Source of the DNA: Bacillota bacterium
GTDB lineage: Bacteria; Bacillota; Clostridia; Oscillospirales; Ethanoligenentaceae
DNA: 64,000 nt
Assembly (NCBI GenBank): GCA_023391835.1
Contig: JAEWAE010000079.1
Coordinates: 1-64,000 of the forward strand
Reading direction: 5' to 3'
Positions 1 to 7,550 of this stretch are shown here, piece by piece (the stretch's first letter is position 1; the number at the start of each line of letters is the position of its first letter). The notes under the pieces were generated by a model. The model did not search any database and was not told the origin of the DNA. It was given only the letters and a program-made list of their open reading frames with translations. Both the position numbers and the translations under genes were made by a program.

Positions 1-49
1 TGTTCACAAATTCTACTGCATCTCTGCGTAGCTTTTCCCGTTCCAACAT
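1..49 (-). CDS. 5' end of an unidentified gene, cut by the window edge
   Basis: An ATG on the minus strand opens a frame that runs off the left edge. Sixteen codons are visible, starting MLEREKLRRDAVEFVN, a charged helical N terminus. A weak GGTGA ribosome binding site lies just upstream, followed by an AT-rich stretch that could hold its promoter. Too little is present to name a function. Confidence 0.45.
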   Translation of the reverse strand, partial: MLEREKLRRDAVEFVN

Positions 50-126
50 CTTTCATCACCTATTTCTATTTTACTATTTTACAACGAAAAAGCCCAGCTT
101 TCGCTAGACCTTTTTCGACAGACTGG

Positions 127-158
127 CGGCCCCGGGGAGTACTCCCCGGGGCCGTTTT
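127..158. repeat. Perfect 28-bp GC palindrome followed by TTTT
   Basis: Positions 127-154 read identically on both strands (CGGCCCCGGGGAGT and its mirror) and are followed by four T on the plus strand. It lies between the divergent partial gene at the left edge and the cyclophilin promoter. It could act as a terminator for transcription entering from the left, or as an insulating cruciform. Confidence 0.5.
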
Positions 159-181
159 GCGTGCCCGCCGCATGTGGAATC

Positions 182-210
182 TTGCCACGACGGGCGGGCC
201 GTGGTACAAT
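182..210 (+). promoter_or_regulatory. Promoter of the cyclophilin gene
   Basis: TTGCCA (182-187) and TACAAT (205-210) are separated by 17 bp, with an extended TGG before the -10. The coding start follows about 95 nt downstream. Confidence 0.65.
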
Positions 211-304
211 AAAACAGTCGGGCGGTTTCCGGCCGGGGGGGCCGGTCAGTTCGCCCTATGCGCCGTATACGGCGCATCATGCAGCGCGTAAAAGGCGGGA
301 AGAT

Positions 305-979
305 ATGCTTAAACGATGGCTGGCCGCGGTGTGCGCGGCGCTGATGCTCCTGACAACGGCAGGATGCAGAAAGGGGAATACCCAGTTGCTGAATTTTGCG
401 GCACGCAAGACGGGCGACAAGATCGTCACCATCGAGACCTCCATGGGCACCATCCAGGCGGTGCTTTTTCCCCAGGTGGCACCCAAGGCAGTGGAAAATT
501 TCACCACTTTGGCTTCGCGGGGCTATTATGACAATCTGATCTTTCATCGGGTCATCGAGGGCTTCATGGTCCAGAGCGGCGACCCCACGGGCACCGGCCG
601 GGGCGGCCAGAGCATCTGGAAAAAGTCGTTTGCCAACGAGATTTCACCCAAGGCGCGGAATTTCCGCGGCGCGCTGGCCATGGCGAATTCCGGCACGTCC
701 ACTTCCAACGGCAGCCAGTTTTATATCGTGCAGGCCGGTACGGAAAATATCGATTCCGCGCTTTCCCAGGGCTCATCCATGGCCATGACCGATCAGGCGC
801 GCGACGAGTATAAAAAAGCGGGCGGCGCACCCTGGCTGGACGGGGGCTACACGGTTTTTGGCCAGGTGTATGAGGGCATGGATGTGGTCGACCAGATCGC
901 ATCGGTGGCCGTTGACAGCAGCGACAAGCCGCTGACGCCCGTCACGATCACCAAAATAACGGTGGGCACCTATCGCTGA
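305..979 (+). CDS. Peptidyl-prolyl cis-trans isomerase, cyclophilin-type lipoprotein
   Basis: This is a predicted secreted proline isomerase of the cyclophilin family, 224 residues, which would assist folding of exported proteins outside the membrane. The start is the ATG at 305, preceded by AAGGCGGGA; a longer upstream frame lacks a ribosome site. The N terminus is a lipoprotein signal (MLKRWLAAVCAALMLL, then TTAGC), so the mature protein should be lipid-anchored at the cysteine near residue 21. Cyclophilin hallmarks follow: VENFTTLASRGYYDNLIFHR, GFMVQSGDPTGTG, and ANSGTSTSNGSQFYI. The TVFGQVYEGMDVVDQI segment is the usual family C-terminal strand. It has its own promoter and is followed by two hairpins, so it is probably monocistronic. 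Confidence 0.93.
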   Translation: MLKRWLAAVCAALMLLTTAGCRKGNTQLLNFAARKTGDKIVTIETSMGTIQAVLFPQVAPKAVENFTTLASRGYYDNLIFHRVIEGFMVQSGDPTGTGRGGQSIWKKSFANEISPKARNFRGALAMANSGTSTSNGSQFYIVQAGTENIDSALSQGSSMAMTDQARDEYKKAGGAPWLDGGYTVFGQVYEGMDVVDQIASVAVDSSDKPLTPVTITKITVGTYR

Positions 980-1006
980 GGTTTTGTCTCCGCCGGCCGG
1001 GGTGCT

Positions 1007-1101
1007 GCAAAATGGATCGAATTCCGTTTTGCGACGCGACGGTTTCGGAAAAGCAGGGACTGCTGCAAAACGTATCAATATATGTACGTTTTGCAGCAGT
1101 C
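1007..1101. repeat. Two related hairpins with shared GCAAAA/TTTTGC arms; probable terminator
   Basis: The first hairpin (1007-1032) has a 9-bp stem with GCAAAA and TTTTGC outer arms. The second (1058-1101) has a perfect 17-bp stem, GACTGCTGCAAAACGTA with its exact complement, and a 10-nt AT-rich loop. Both share the TGCAAAA/TTTTGC core, so one may derive from the other. The second is followed by TCATTATTTTG and lies before the helicase promoter, which suits a terminator for the cyclophilin gene. Confidence 0.65.
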
Positions 1102-1130
1102 TCATTATTTTGTGTGCCTGGGCGCTGCAT

Positions 1131-1159
1131 TTGATTGTTTGCCACGATAGGTCTATACT
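1131..1159 (+). promoter_or_regulatory. Promoter of the helicase-GNAT-rarA group
   Basis: TTGATT (1131-1136) and TATACT (1154-1159) are separated by exactly 17 bp. The helicase start codon lies about 75 nt downstream. Confidence 0.65.
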
Positions 1160-1235
1160 AAAAGAAAGGGTTGTCCGCGTTCGTGGCTCCGCGCCGGGAT
1201 ACGGGCACAAATCCAGCAGGATTCGGGTGTGATTC

Positions 1236-3326
1236 TTGGAGTTTTTTGATTTTCTCAGCCAACGCGCAGGCATTGCGCTCAACGACGCGCAGAAGGCGGC
1301 CGTCACCTGTGTAAACGGGCCGGAATTGGTGCTGGCCGGCCCAGGTTCCGGCAAAACGGCGGTCATCACCGCCCGGGCGGCCTATCTTTGCATGAAAACG
1401 GGGGTGCCCCCCGCCCAGGTGCTCACGCTGGCCTTCAATCGTGCCGCGACCCGGGAAATGGAGGAGCGCTTTGAGCGCTTTTTTGGCGAAGCGGTGGGCG
1501 ACCGGGTGCATTTTTCCACCATCCACAGCTTCTGCAACCGGGTGATCCATGCCTACGAGCGCCGGCAGGGCCAGACTTTCCGCCGCATCGAGACCGAGGA
1601 GCAGGAAAGCGGCAAAAACTGCATCCTGCGTGAAATATACCAGACCTACAACCACTCCCACGCCGGTGACGACGAGCTGGAAACCCTGAGCGCGGAAATC
1701 AGCACGGTCAAAAACGGCATGATCCGCAACACGACGGCCTTCCGGTCCCAGACGCGCAATTTCAGCCTGATTTTCAAGGCGTATGAGGATTTTAAGCGGG
1801 AACATCGCCTGATCGATTTCGACGACATGCTCTGCGACGCGTACACCGTGCTGCGCAAATGCCCGGATATTCTCGAAACATACCGCCGCCGCTGCCGGTA
1901 TATTCAGGTGGACGAGGGACAGGATCTGTCGAAGATCCAGTTTGAGATCCTCAGTCTGCTGGTGGGGGAGGATTCCCCCAACCTCTGCATCGTGGCGGAC
2001 GACGACCAGAGCATTTACGGCTTCCGAGGCGCCGCGCCCCAGTATATTCTCAATTTTGCCGACCGCTATACCGGCTGCCATACGTTCCGGCTGGAAACAA
2101 ACTACCGCTCCTCCCGGGAAATCGTCGATCTGAGCAGCCGTTTCATCGCGCGCAACCGCAACCGTATGGAGAAAAAATACCGGGCGGCCCGTGGGACGAG
2201 CGCCAAACCGCGGATCGAAGGTGTGACCGACGAGTCGGCCCAGACGGAGTTTATCCTGCACACGCTGGAAACACTGGCGGCGAAGGGCCGCAGTCAGACC
2301 GCCGCGGTGATTTACCGCAACAATCTTTCCTCCATCGCTCTGGTGGATGCGCTCGAACGCAAAGGCGTCCATTTCCGTCTGCGGCAGAGCCGCACGCACT
2401 TTTTCGGCCACTGGGTGGTGCAGGATGTGCGCACGATGCTGCGTTTTGCACTGGATATGACCGACGCCGACGCCTTCCATTCCATCTATTATAAAATTAA
2501 ACGGTATATCTCTAAGGCCATGATCGAGCACGCCGACACCGTGCCGGGCGCGCCGACCTATATCGATGCCCTGCTGGATTCCCCCAACCTGCAGCCGTAT
2601 CAGCTCAATCAGCTCGGCGGGCTAAAGGATGAATTCCAGAGTCTGTCGCAGATGGCGCCCGCTTTGGCCATGGATTGGATCGACAGCGAATTCAGCTACG
2701 GCGAATACATCGGCGATTTCTGCGAAAAGACCCGTGCTTCCCACACATACGCGACCAATGTGTTTGGCGCCATGCGGTGCATTGCGGCCCGCTGCGCGAC
2801 CATCTCCGAATTCATCCAGCGGATGAGCCGGCTCGACGAGCTTTTCCACAGCGGGGATCTGACCCGCCGCCGGGCACCCCTCACGCTCACCACCATGCAC
2901 TCCGCCAAGGGGCTGGAATTCGACACGGTGTTTCTCATCGACCTGACAGGGGACGAAATCCCCGGCGACATGCGCAACGGAGTGCTGACCGGCGATGTGG
3001 CGATGGAAGAGGAGCGGCGGCTGCTTTATGTGGCGCTCACCCGGGCGCGCAGCGGTCTGTATCTGCTCTATCCACGCAGCCGCGGCGGCGTGCCGGCGGC
3101 CCGTTCGCCCTTTGTGAGCGAGGCGGCCGAGTGCCTGGACGAGCCGCTGTGCACCAAACCCGACGAGGGTATGACGGTTTTTCACCGCAAATTCGGCGAA
3201 GGCGTAATCAAAAGCGTGAATAAACAGGGCGACCACCTGATGCTGGTGGTGGCGTTCCAAGACTGCGAGCACACGCTCGATTACAACCTCTGTGTGACCA
3301 ACGGGCTGCTGAGCCTGCAGGGATGA
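1236..3326 (+). CDS. PcrA/UvrD-like superfamily 1 DNA helicase
   Basis: This is an ATP-dependent 3'-5' DNA helicase of the UvrD/Rep/PcrA family, 696 residues, acting in repair and replication restart. The Q-motif (ALNDAQKAAV) begins near residue 14, Walker A GPGSGKT is at 35-41, the Walker B variant VDEGQD is near 226, TMHSAKGLEFDTVFL (motif V) is near 552 and LLYVALTRAR (motif VI) near 597. The last 55 residues (VFHRKFGEGVIKSV) resemble the Tudor-like tail of PcrA. The start is a TTG at 1236 with only a weak AGGA upstream; an in-frame GTG at 1227 is followed directly by a stop. At 696 residues it is slightly shorter than typical PcrA, so a paralogue of the main PcrA is possible. It heads a group with the GNAT and rarA genes. 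Confidence 0.9.
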   Translation: MEFFDFLSQRAGIALNDAQKAAVTCVNGPELVLAGPGSGKTAVITARAAYLCMKTGVPPAQVLTLAFNRAATREMEERFERFFGEAVGDRVHFSTIHSFCNRVIHAYERRQGQTFRRIETEEQESGKNCILREIYQTYNHSHAGDDELETLSAEISTVKNGMIRNTTAFRSQTRNFSLIFKAYEDFKREHRLIDFDDMLCDAYTVLRKCPDILETYRRRCRYIQVDEGQDLSKIQFEILSLLVGEDSPNLCIVADDDQSIYGFRGAAPQYILNFADRYTGCHTFRLETNYRSSREIVDLSSRFIARNRNRMEKKYRAARGTSAKPRIEGVTDESAQTEFILHTLETLAAKGRSQTAAVIYRNNLSSIALVDALERKGVHFRLRQSRTHFFGHWVVQDVRTMLRFALDMTDADAFHSIYYKIKRYISKAMIEHADTVPGAPTYIDALLDSPNLQPYQLNQLGGLKDEFQSLSQMAPALAMDWIDSEFSYGEYIGDFCEKTRASHTYATNVFGAMRCIAARCATISEFIQRMSRLDELFHSGDLTRRRAPLTLTTMHSAKGLEFDTVFLIDLTGDEIPGDMRNGVLTGDVAMEEERRLLYVALTRARSGLYLLYPRSRGGVPAARSPFVSEAAECLDEPLCTKPDEGMTVFHRKFGEGVIKSVNKQGDHLMLVVAFQDCEHTLDYNLCVTNGLLSLQG

Positions 3327-3339
3327 AAGGGGAAGCCCC

Positions 3340-3849
3340 ATGATACGCACGCTGCGGGAAGAGGACCTGCCCGCGGTCCTCGCCATCTATAACGATGCGA
3401 TTTTGCACACAACGGCCATTTACCGCTACACGACGGTGACGCTGGAAGAACGGCGGGAATGGTTCGGGGCACACCGGCAGGCGGGGTATCCGCTGCTGGC
3501 GGCCGAGCAAGCGGGCCGTGTCGTGGGCTTTGCCACTTACGGGCCCTTCCGGCCCTACCCGGCCTATAAATATACCGTCGAGCACTCGGTGTATGTGGCG
3601 GGGGACTGTCGGGGCCGGGGCATCGGCCGCCGGCTTATGGAAGAGCTGCTGCGCGCGGCGGAGCATTCCTATGCCGTCATGGTGGCGGGCATTGATTCGG
3701 AAAATACCGGCAGCATCCGGCTCCATGAACGGCTCGGGTTTGAGTGTGCCGGCACCATCCCCCGGGCGGGCTTCAAATTCGGCCGGTGGCTGGATCTGGT
3801 GTTTTATCAGCGCACGCTCGCCGGGCCCGACCGTCCGGTGGACGGCTGA
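3340..3849 (+). CDS. GNAT family N-acetyltransferase, phosphinothricin acetyltransferase-like
   Basis: This 169-residue acetyl-CoA-dependent acetyltransferase resembles the Pat/YncA branch that acetylates small amines such as phosphinothricin or methionine sulfoximine. The N terminus (MIRTLREEDLPAVLAIYND) and the TTAIYRYTTVTLEERREWF segment are typical of that branch. The acetyl-CoA loop reads CRGRGIGRRLMEELL, and NTGSIRLHERLGFE is the conserved C-terminal motif. The start at 3340 has AAAGGGGAAG just upstream and follows the helicase by 13 nt. The natural substrate cannot be told from sequence. Confidence 0.85.
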   Translation: MIRTLREEDLPAVLAIYNDAILHTTAIYRYTTVTLEERREWFGAHRQAGYPLLAAEQAGRVVGFATYGPFRPYPAYKYTVEHSVYVAGDCRGRGIGRRLMEELLRAAEHSYAVMVAGIDSENTGSIRLHERLGFECAGTIPRAGFKFGRWLDLVFYQRTLAGPDRPVDG

Positions 3850-3870
3850 GCCGATCGGGAGGCGGAATCT

Positions 3871-5202
3871 ATGGAATATCGGCAGCAGAATATGTTCGAG
3901 AAGCCGACGCCGGCGCCGCTGGCGGACCGGGTGCGCCCCCACACGCTCGACGACTTCGTGGGGCAGGAGCATCTGCTCGGCCCGGGGCGTATCCTGCGCA
4001 ACATGATCGACACCGATACCGTCACTTCGATGATCTTCTGGGGCCCGCCGGGTGTGGGCAAGACAACGCTTGCCATGATCATCGCCGCGCAGACCCATGC
4101 GGAGTTTGTCAATTTTAGCGCCGTCACTTCCGGCATCAAAGAGATCAAGGAGGTCATGACCCAGGCCGAGGCGAGCCGGCGCATGGGCGTGCGCACCATC
4201 GTCTTTGTGGATGAAATCCACCGCTTCAACAAGGCCCAGCAGGACGCTTTCCTGCCCCATGTGGAACGGGGCAGCATCATCCTCATCGGCGCCACCACCG
4301 AAAACCCTTCGTTTGAGATAAACTCGGCGCTGCTTTCGCGCTGCCGGGTCTTTGTGCTCCACACGCTGGGCACGGAGGATATTGTCCGTCTGCTGCGGCG
4401 CACGGTGGAAAACGGCCGGGGCTTCGAGCCGCTCAAGGTGCATGTGGAGGACGACCTGCTGCACCGTATCGCCGTCTATGCCAACGGCGACGCCCGCATG
4501 GCCCTTAACACGCTCGACATCGCCGTGACGGCCTGCGACACCGGCGGCGGGGAAGTCACCGTCACACCGGACGCCGTGGCCCAGTGCATCGACAAACGCT
4601 CGCTGCTTTATGACAAGAACGGCGAGGAACATTACAATCTCATTTCGGCGCTGCACAAGTCGATGCGCAACAGCGACTGCGACGCGTCGGTCTACTGGCT
4701 GGCACGGATGCTCGAGTCGGGGGAAGACCCCATGTATATCGCCCGCCGGGTGGTGCGTTTCGCGTCCGAAGATATCGGCATGGCCGACCCCCGTGCGCTG
4801 GGGGTGGCCGTGGCGGCAAGCCAGGCCGCCCATCTGCTCGGCATGCCCGAGTGCAGCGTCAATCTGGCCCAGGCCGTGGTGTATATGGCCTGCGCGCCCA
4901 AATCCAACGCCCTTTACCGCGCCTACTCCGAGGCCCAGGGGGATGCGCAGAAGACTGTGGCCGAGGGGGTGCCGCTGCACCTGCGCAACGCGCCTACCCG
5001 CCTGATGAAGGAGGTCGGCTACGGCGAAGGCTACCGGTATGCCCACGACTATGCCGAAAAAACCACCGACATGCAGTGTCTGCCCGACAACCTGAAAGAC
5101 CGGGTCTATTATACCCCCACCGACCAGGGGGCCGAAAAACGGGTGGCCGAGCGGCTGGAATATCTCAAAAAGCTCAAGAGGCGGCAAAAAGGCGAAAGCT
5201 GA
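3871..5202 (+). CDS. rarA: Replication-associated recombination protein A (MgsA/RarA AAA+ ATPase)
   Basis: This 443-residue AAA+ ATPase is related to clamp-loader proteins and acts at stalled replication forks. The N terminus (LADRVRPHTLDDFVGQEHLL) is characteristic of the family. Walker A GPPGVGKTT lies at about 57-65, Walker B FVDEIHRFNKAQQDAFLP near 112, and sensor 1 is IGATTENPSFE. The C-terminal half carries the family segment DPMYIARRVVRFASEDIGMADP. A good GGGAGGCGG ribosome site precedes the ATG. Length and layout match intact family members. Confidence 0.95.
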   Translation: MEYRQQNMFEKPTPAPLADRVRPHTLDDFVGQEHLLGPGRILRNMIDTDTVTSMIFWGPPGVGKTTLAMIIAAQTHAEFVNFSAVTSGIKEIKEVMTQAEASRRMGVRTIVFVDEIHRFNKAQQDAFLPHVERGSIILIGATTENPSFEINSALLSRCRVFVLHTLGTEDIVRLLRRTVENGRGFEPLKVHVEDDLLHRIAVYANGDARMALNTLDIAVTACDTGGGEVTVTPDAVAQCIDKRSLLYDKNGEEHYNLISALHKSMRNSDCDASVYWLARMLESGEDPMYIARRVVRFASEDIGMADPRALGVAVAASQAAHLLGMPECSVNLAQAVVYMACAPKSNALYRAYSEAQGDAQKTVAEGVPLHLRNAPTRLMKEVGYGEGYRYAHDYAEKTTDMQCLPDNLKDRVYYTPTDQGAEKRVAERLEYLKKLKRRQKGES

Positions 5203-5362
5203 TCAAGGATAATTTGTAAAATAGCACAAGTCTTACCTCGCGTGGCTTTTCGTATCTTTGGCAGCCTTTTTGTTTTCTTCTTTCGCCGCCGTCGAAAAAA
5301 GAAAATGTCTGCCGCGGCATGAGCGGCAATTTGGTAAAAGCGGCTTACTGATTATAAAAGGG

Positions 5363-5398
5363 GGCTCTGCAAACGTGAGTTTGCGGAGCCTTTGTCAT
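5363..5398. terminator. Bidirectional terminator between rarA and fbp
   Basis: A 12-bp stem with one G-T pair (GGCTCTGCAAAC and its partner) encloses a GTGA tetraloop. T-rich tracts flank it on both sides, TTTGTCATATTTT on the plus side and CCTTTTAT on the minus side, as expected between convergent genes. Confidence 0.7.
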
Positions 5399-5405
5399 AT
5401 TTTGG

Positions 5406-7397
5406 TCATGACGTCTTTTTGGGCGATTCCTTGATAAGCCCCAGCCGATAGGCCCGCAGCAGCATTTTCAGGTCGCGGATCTGCCGCGTGAGTACGGCGC
5501 CTGTGTCGGTGTCCCGCACTCGCTTGCGGTGGTCGGCGCGCTCGAGCACTTCGTTGGAGGAAAGGATATCGGTCTCGTTGTGTATGGCCGCGGCGGTGGA
5601 TTGGAACGGCTCGTGGGAAACCAGCGTCAGCCCGTAGGAGTCGGAAATGAGCGTGTAGCCCGCGATGCCCGTCACGTCGCGGTAGGCACGGGAAAAACCG
5701 CCGTCGATGACGATCAGCCGCCCGTTTGCCTTGATGGGGCTTTCGCCGTTGATCTTTTCCACGGGCACATGGCCGTTGATGATGTGGGAAGTGTCCGGGT
5801 CCAGCCCGAATTCCCGCAGGATCATCCGGCAGGCGGCCTCGCTGTCCCGGTAACTGTAATAGGGGTCCCGGGGTTCCTCATGGGTTTCAGGCTCGTTTAT
5901 GAGATACCGTTCGAAGGTGGCCATGCGTCCCTTGCCGAAAAGCGGCGACCGGGGTCCGCACCACAGATACCAGAAGATATCTTTTTCCCGCGGTCTGCCG
6001 CCGAGGAAAAACGCCTTGCGCGTGCGCACGTCCAGATAGTCAAAAAGTGCTTTGCCGGCGTAATCCCTGCCGTCGAAGTGCACCTTTTGCAGTCCGCCGC
6101 CCTCGTCGAGCGGCACACAGCCGTGATAGAGCAGGTTGGAATTGCACGCCAGATACAGGCTGCCGTTTGAAAACAGGAACCGTGCGTGCCGGCTGAGTTT
6201 GTCGCTGCCGACAAAGGCGTCGCGCAGCTTTTCCATCAGCGCCGCCTCCTCGGCGGTGAGCCGCCAGGGGTCGGTGGGGTCGACGGTGGGAAAGTGGGTG
6301 TCCCTCAGCTTGCAGACTTTGCCGTTCCAGTCGATGGTGCCGGCCGGCCAGTCGATTTTGTCAAACAGAAGCCGCTTTTCCATGCCGAAGTCGGGGTTGC
6401 GCGCCACCACCTGTTTTTCCAGCTTGAAGCGGATGACAGCTACGGCCTTGTGCATCTGGGCCAGCAAGCGGATCTCCTTCTTGCTGTAACTCCGGTCGCC
6501 GTCGCAGCGGGGCAGGAAACATGTGCACGGGTCGTCCCGGTAACAGTCCATTGCGAAAGTCGCCAGCGGCAGCAGATTGATGCCGTAGCCGTCTTCAATG
6601 ACTTCCAGATTGGCGTAGCGCGCGGTGGTGCGGATGGCTTCGGCCACGCAGATATCGCTGCCTGCTGCGGCGCCCATCCACAGGATATCGTGGTTGCCCC
6701 ACTGGATATCCACGCTGTGATAGGCGGTCAGCGTATCCATCACCTTGTCGGCACCGGGGCCCCGGTCGAACACATCCCCTATGATGTGCAGCCGGTCGAT
6801 GGCCAGCCGCTGGATCAGCCGGGCCAGCGCGACGATGAATTCCCGTGCCCGGTCGATGTCGATGATGGTGCGGATGATCTCGCTGTAATATTCGGTCTTG
6901 TCGCCCCAGCCCGAGTCGGTGTGGAGCAACTCTTCCAGTATGTAGGTAAAGTTCCTGGGCATCGCTTTGCGCACCTTGGAACGGGTGTATTTGGATGAAA
7001 AGCTCCGGCACACCTCGATGAGCCGGTACAGCGTGATCTTATACCAGTCCTCGATGTTGGGCTCTTCCTTCTGGGCGATGTCCAGCTTCTGCTCGGGATA
7101 GTAAATCAGCGTGGCCAGGCTTTTTTTGTCGGCCTGGGTGAGTGTTTTGCCGAAAATCTTTTCCAACTCGCCCTTGATGACACCGGAAGCGTTGCGCAGC
7201 ACGTGCTCAAACGGCTCGTTTTCCCCATGGATGTCGGTGAGGAAATGCTCGGTGCCTTTGGGCAGGTTGAGTATCGCCTGCAGATTGATGATTTCGGTGG
7301 AGGCATCGTCGATCGTCCGGTACTGCCGGGCCAACAGTTCCAGGTAATCCTGACGCTCACGGATATCCGATTCGGAAAAGGCTGCGTCACACGACAT
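5406..7397 (-). CDS. fbp: Fructose-1,6-bisphosphatase, class III
   Basis: This enzyme removes the 1-phosphate of fructose-1,6-bisphosphate in gluconeogenesis. It is the large Firmicutes class III type, 663 residues, related to metallophosphoesterases rather than to E. coli Fbp. Metal-binding blocks are visible: TDIHGENEPFEHVL, HIIGDVFDRGPGADKVMDTL, QWGNHDILWMGAAAGSD and INGHVPV. The start is the ATG at 7397 with GGGGGGA about five bases upstream; an adjacent TTG adds one residue at most. It has its own strong promoter (7457-7485) and a terminator shared with rarA. It is transcribed opposite to its left neighbours. Confidence 0.96.
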   Translation of the reverse strand: MSCDAAFSESDIRERQDYLELLARQYRTIDDASTEIINLQAILNLPKGTEHFLTDIHGENEPFEHVLRNASGVIKGELEKIFGKTLTQADKKSLATLIYYPEQKLDIAQKEEPNIEDWYKITLYRLIEVCRSFSSKYTRSKVRKAMPRNFTYILEELLHTDSGWGDKTEYYSEIIRTIIDIDRAREFIVALARLIQRLAIDRLHIIGDVFDRGPGADKVMDTLTAYHSVDIQWGNHDILWMGAAAGSDICVAEAIRTTARYANLEVIEDGYGINLLPLATFAMDCYRDDPCTCFLPRCDGDRSYSKKEIRLLAQMHKAVAVIRFKLEKQVVARNPDFGMEKRLLFDKIDWPAGTIDWNGKVCKLRDTHFPTVDPTDPWRLTAEEAALMEKLRDAFVGSDKLSRHARFLFSNGSLYLACNSNLLYHGCVPLDEGGGLQKVHFDGRDYAGKALFDYLDVRTRKAFFLGGRPREKDIFWYLWCGPRSPLFGKGRMATFERYLINEPETHEEPRDPYYSYRDSEAACRMILREFGLDPDTSHIINGHVPVEKINGESPIKANGRLIVIDGGFSRAYRDVTGIAGYTLISDSYGLTLVSHEPFQSTAAAIHNETDILSSNEVLERADHRKRVRDTDTGAVLTRQIRDLKMLLRAYRLGLIKESPKKTS

Positions 7398-7456
7398 CAA
7401 ATCCCCCCAATAAAGAAGCCGGGCGGAGACTTGCTCCGTAACGGCCGGTATCTCCC

Positions 7457-7485
7457 ATCATACCCACGGGGGGAGGCTTTGTCAA
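7457..7485 (-). promoter_or_regulatory. Promoter of fbp
   Basis: On the minus strand TTGACA (7485-7480) and TATGAT (7462-7457) are 17 bp apart, leaving a leader of about 50 nt before the ATG at 7397. Confidence 0.75.
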
Positions 7486-7550
7486 CGGAATCGGGCGCCC
7501 GCGCGTTTATTTTAGCCCTTTAACAAATCGGTGAACAAAGCTCCGGCGCG

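Noticed and set aside
1158..2531. Minus-strand open frame of 457 codons over the helicase gene
   Set aside because: Antisense to the helicase motifs, no ribosome site, and low-complexity His/Val-rich text.
3208..5187. Minus-strand open frame of 659 codons over rarA
   Set aside because: High GC makes long antisense frames common here. The plus strand has RarA and GNAT motifs, and the antisense product has no recognisable domain.
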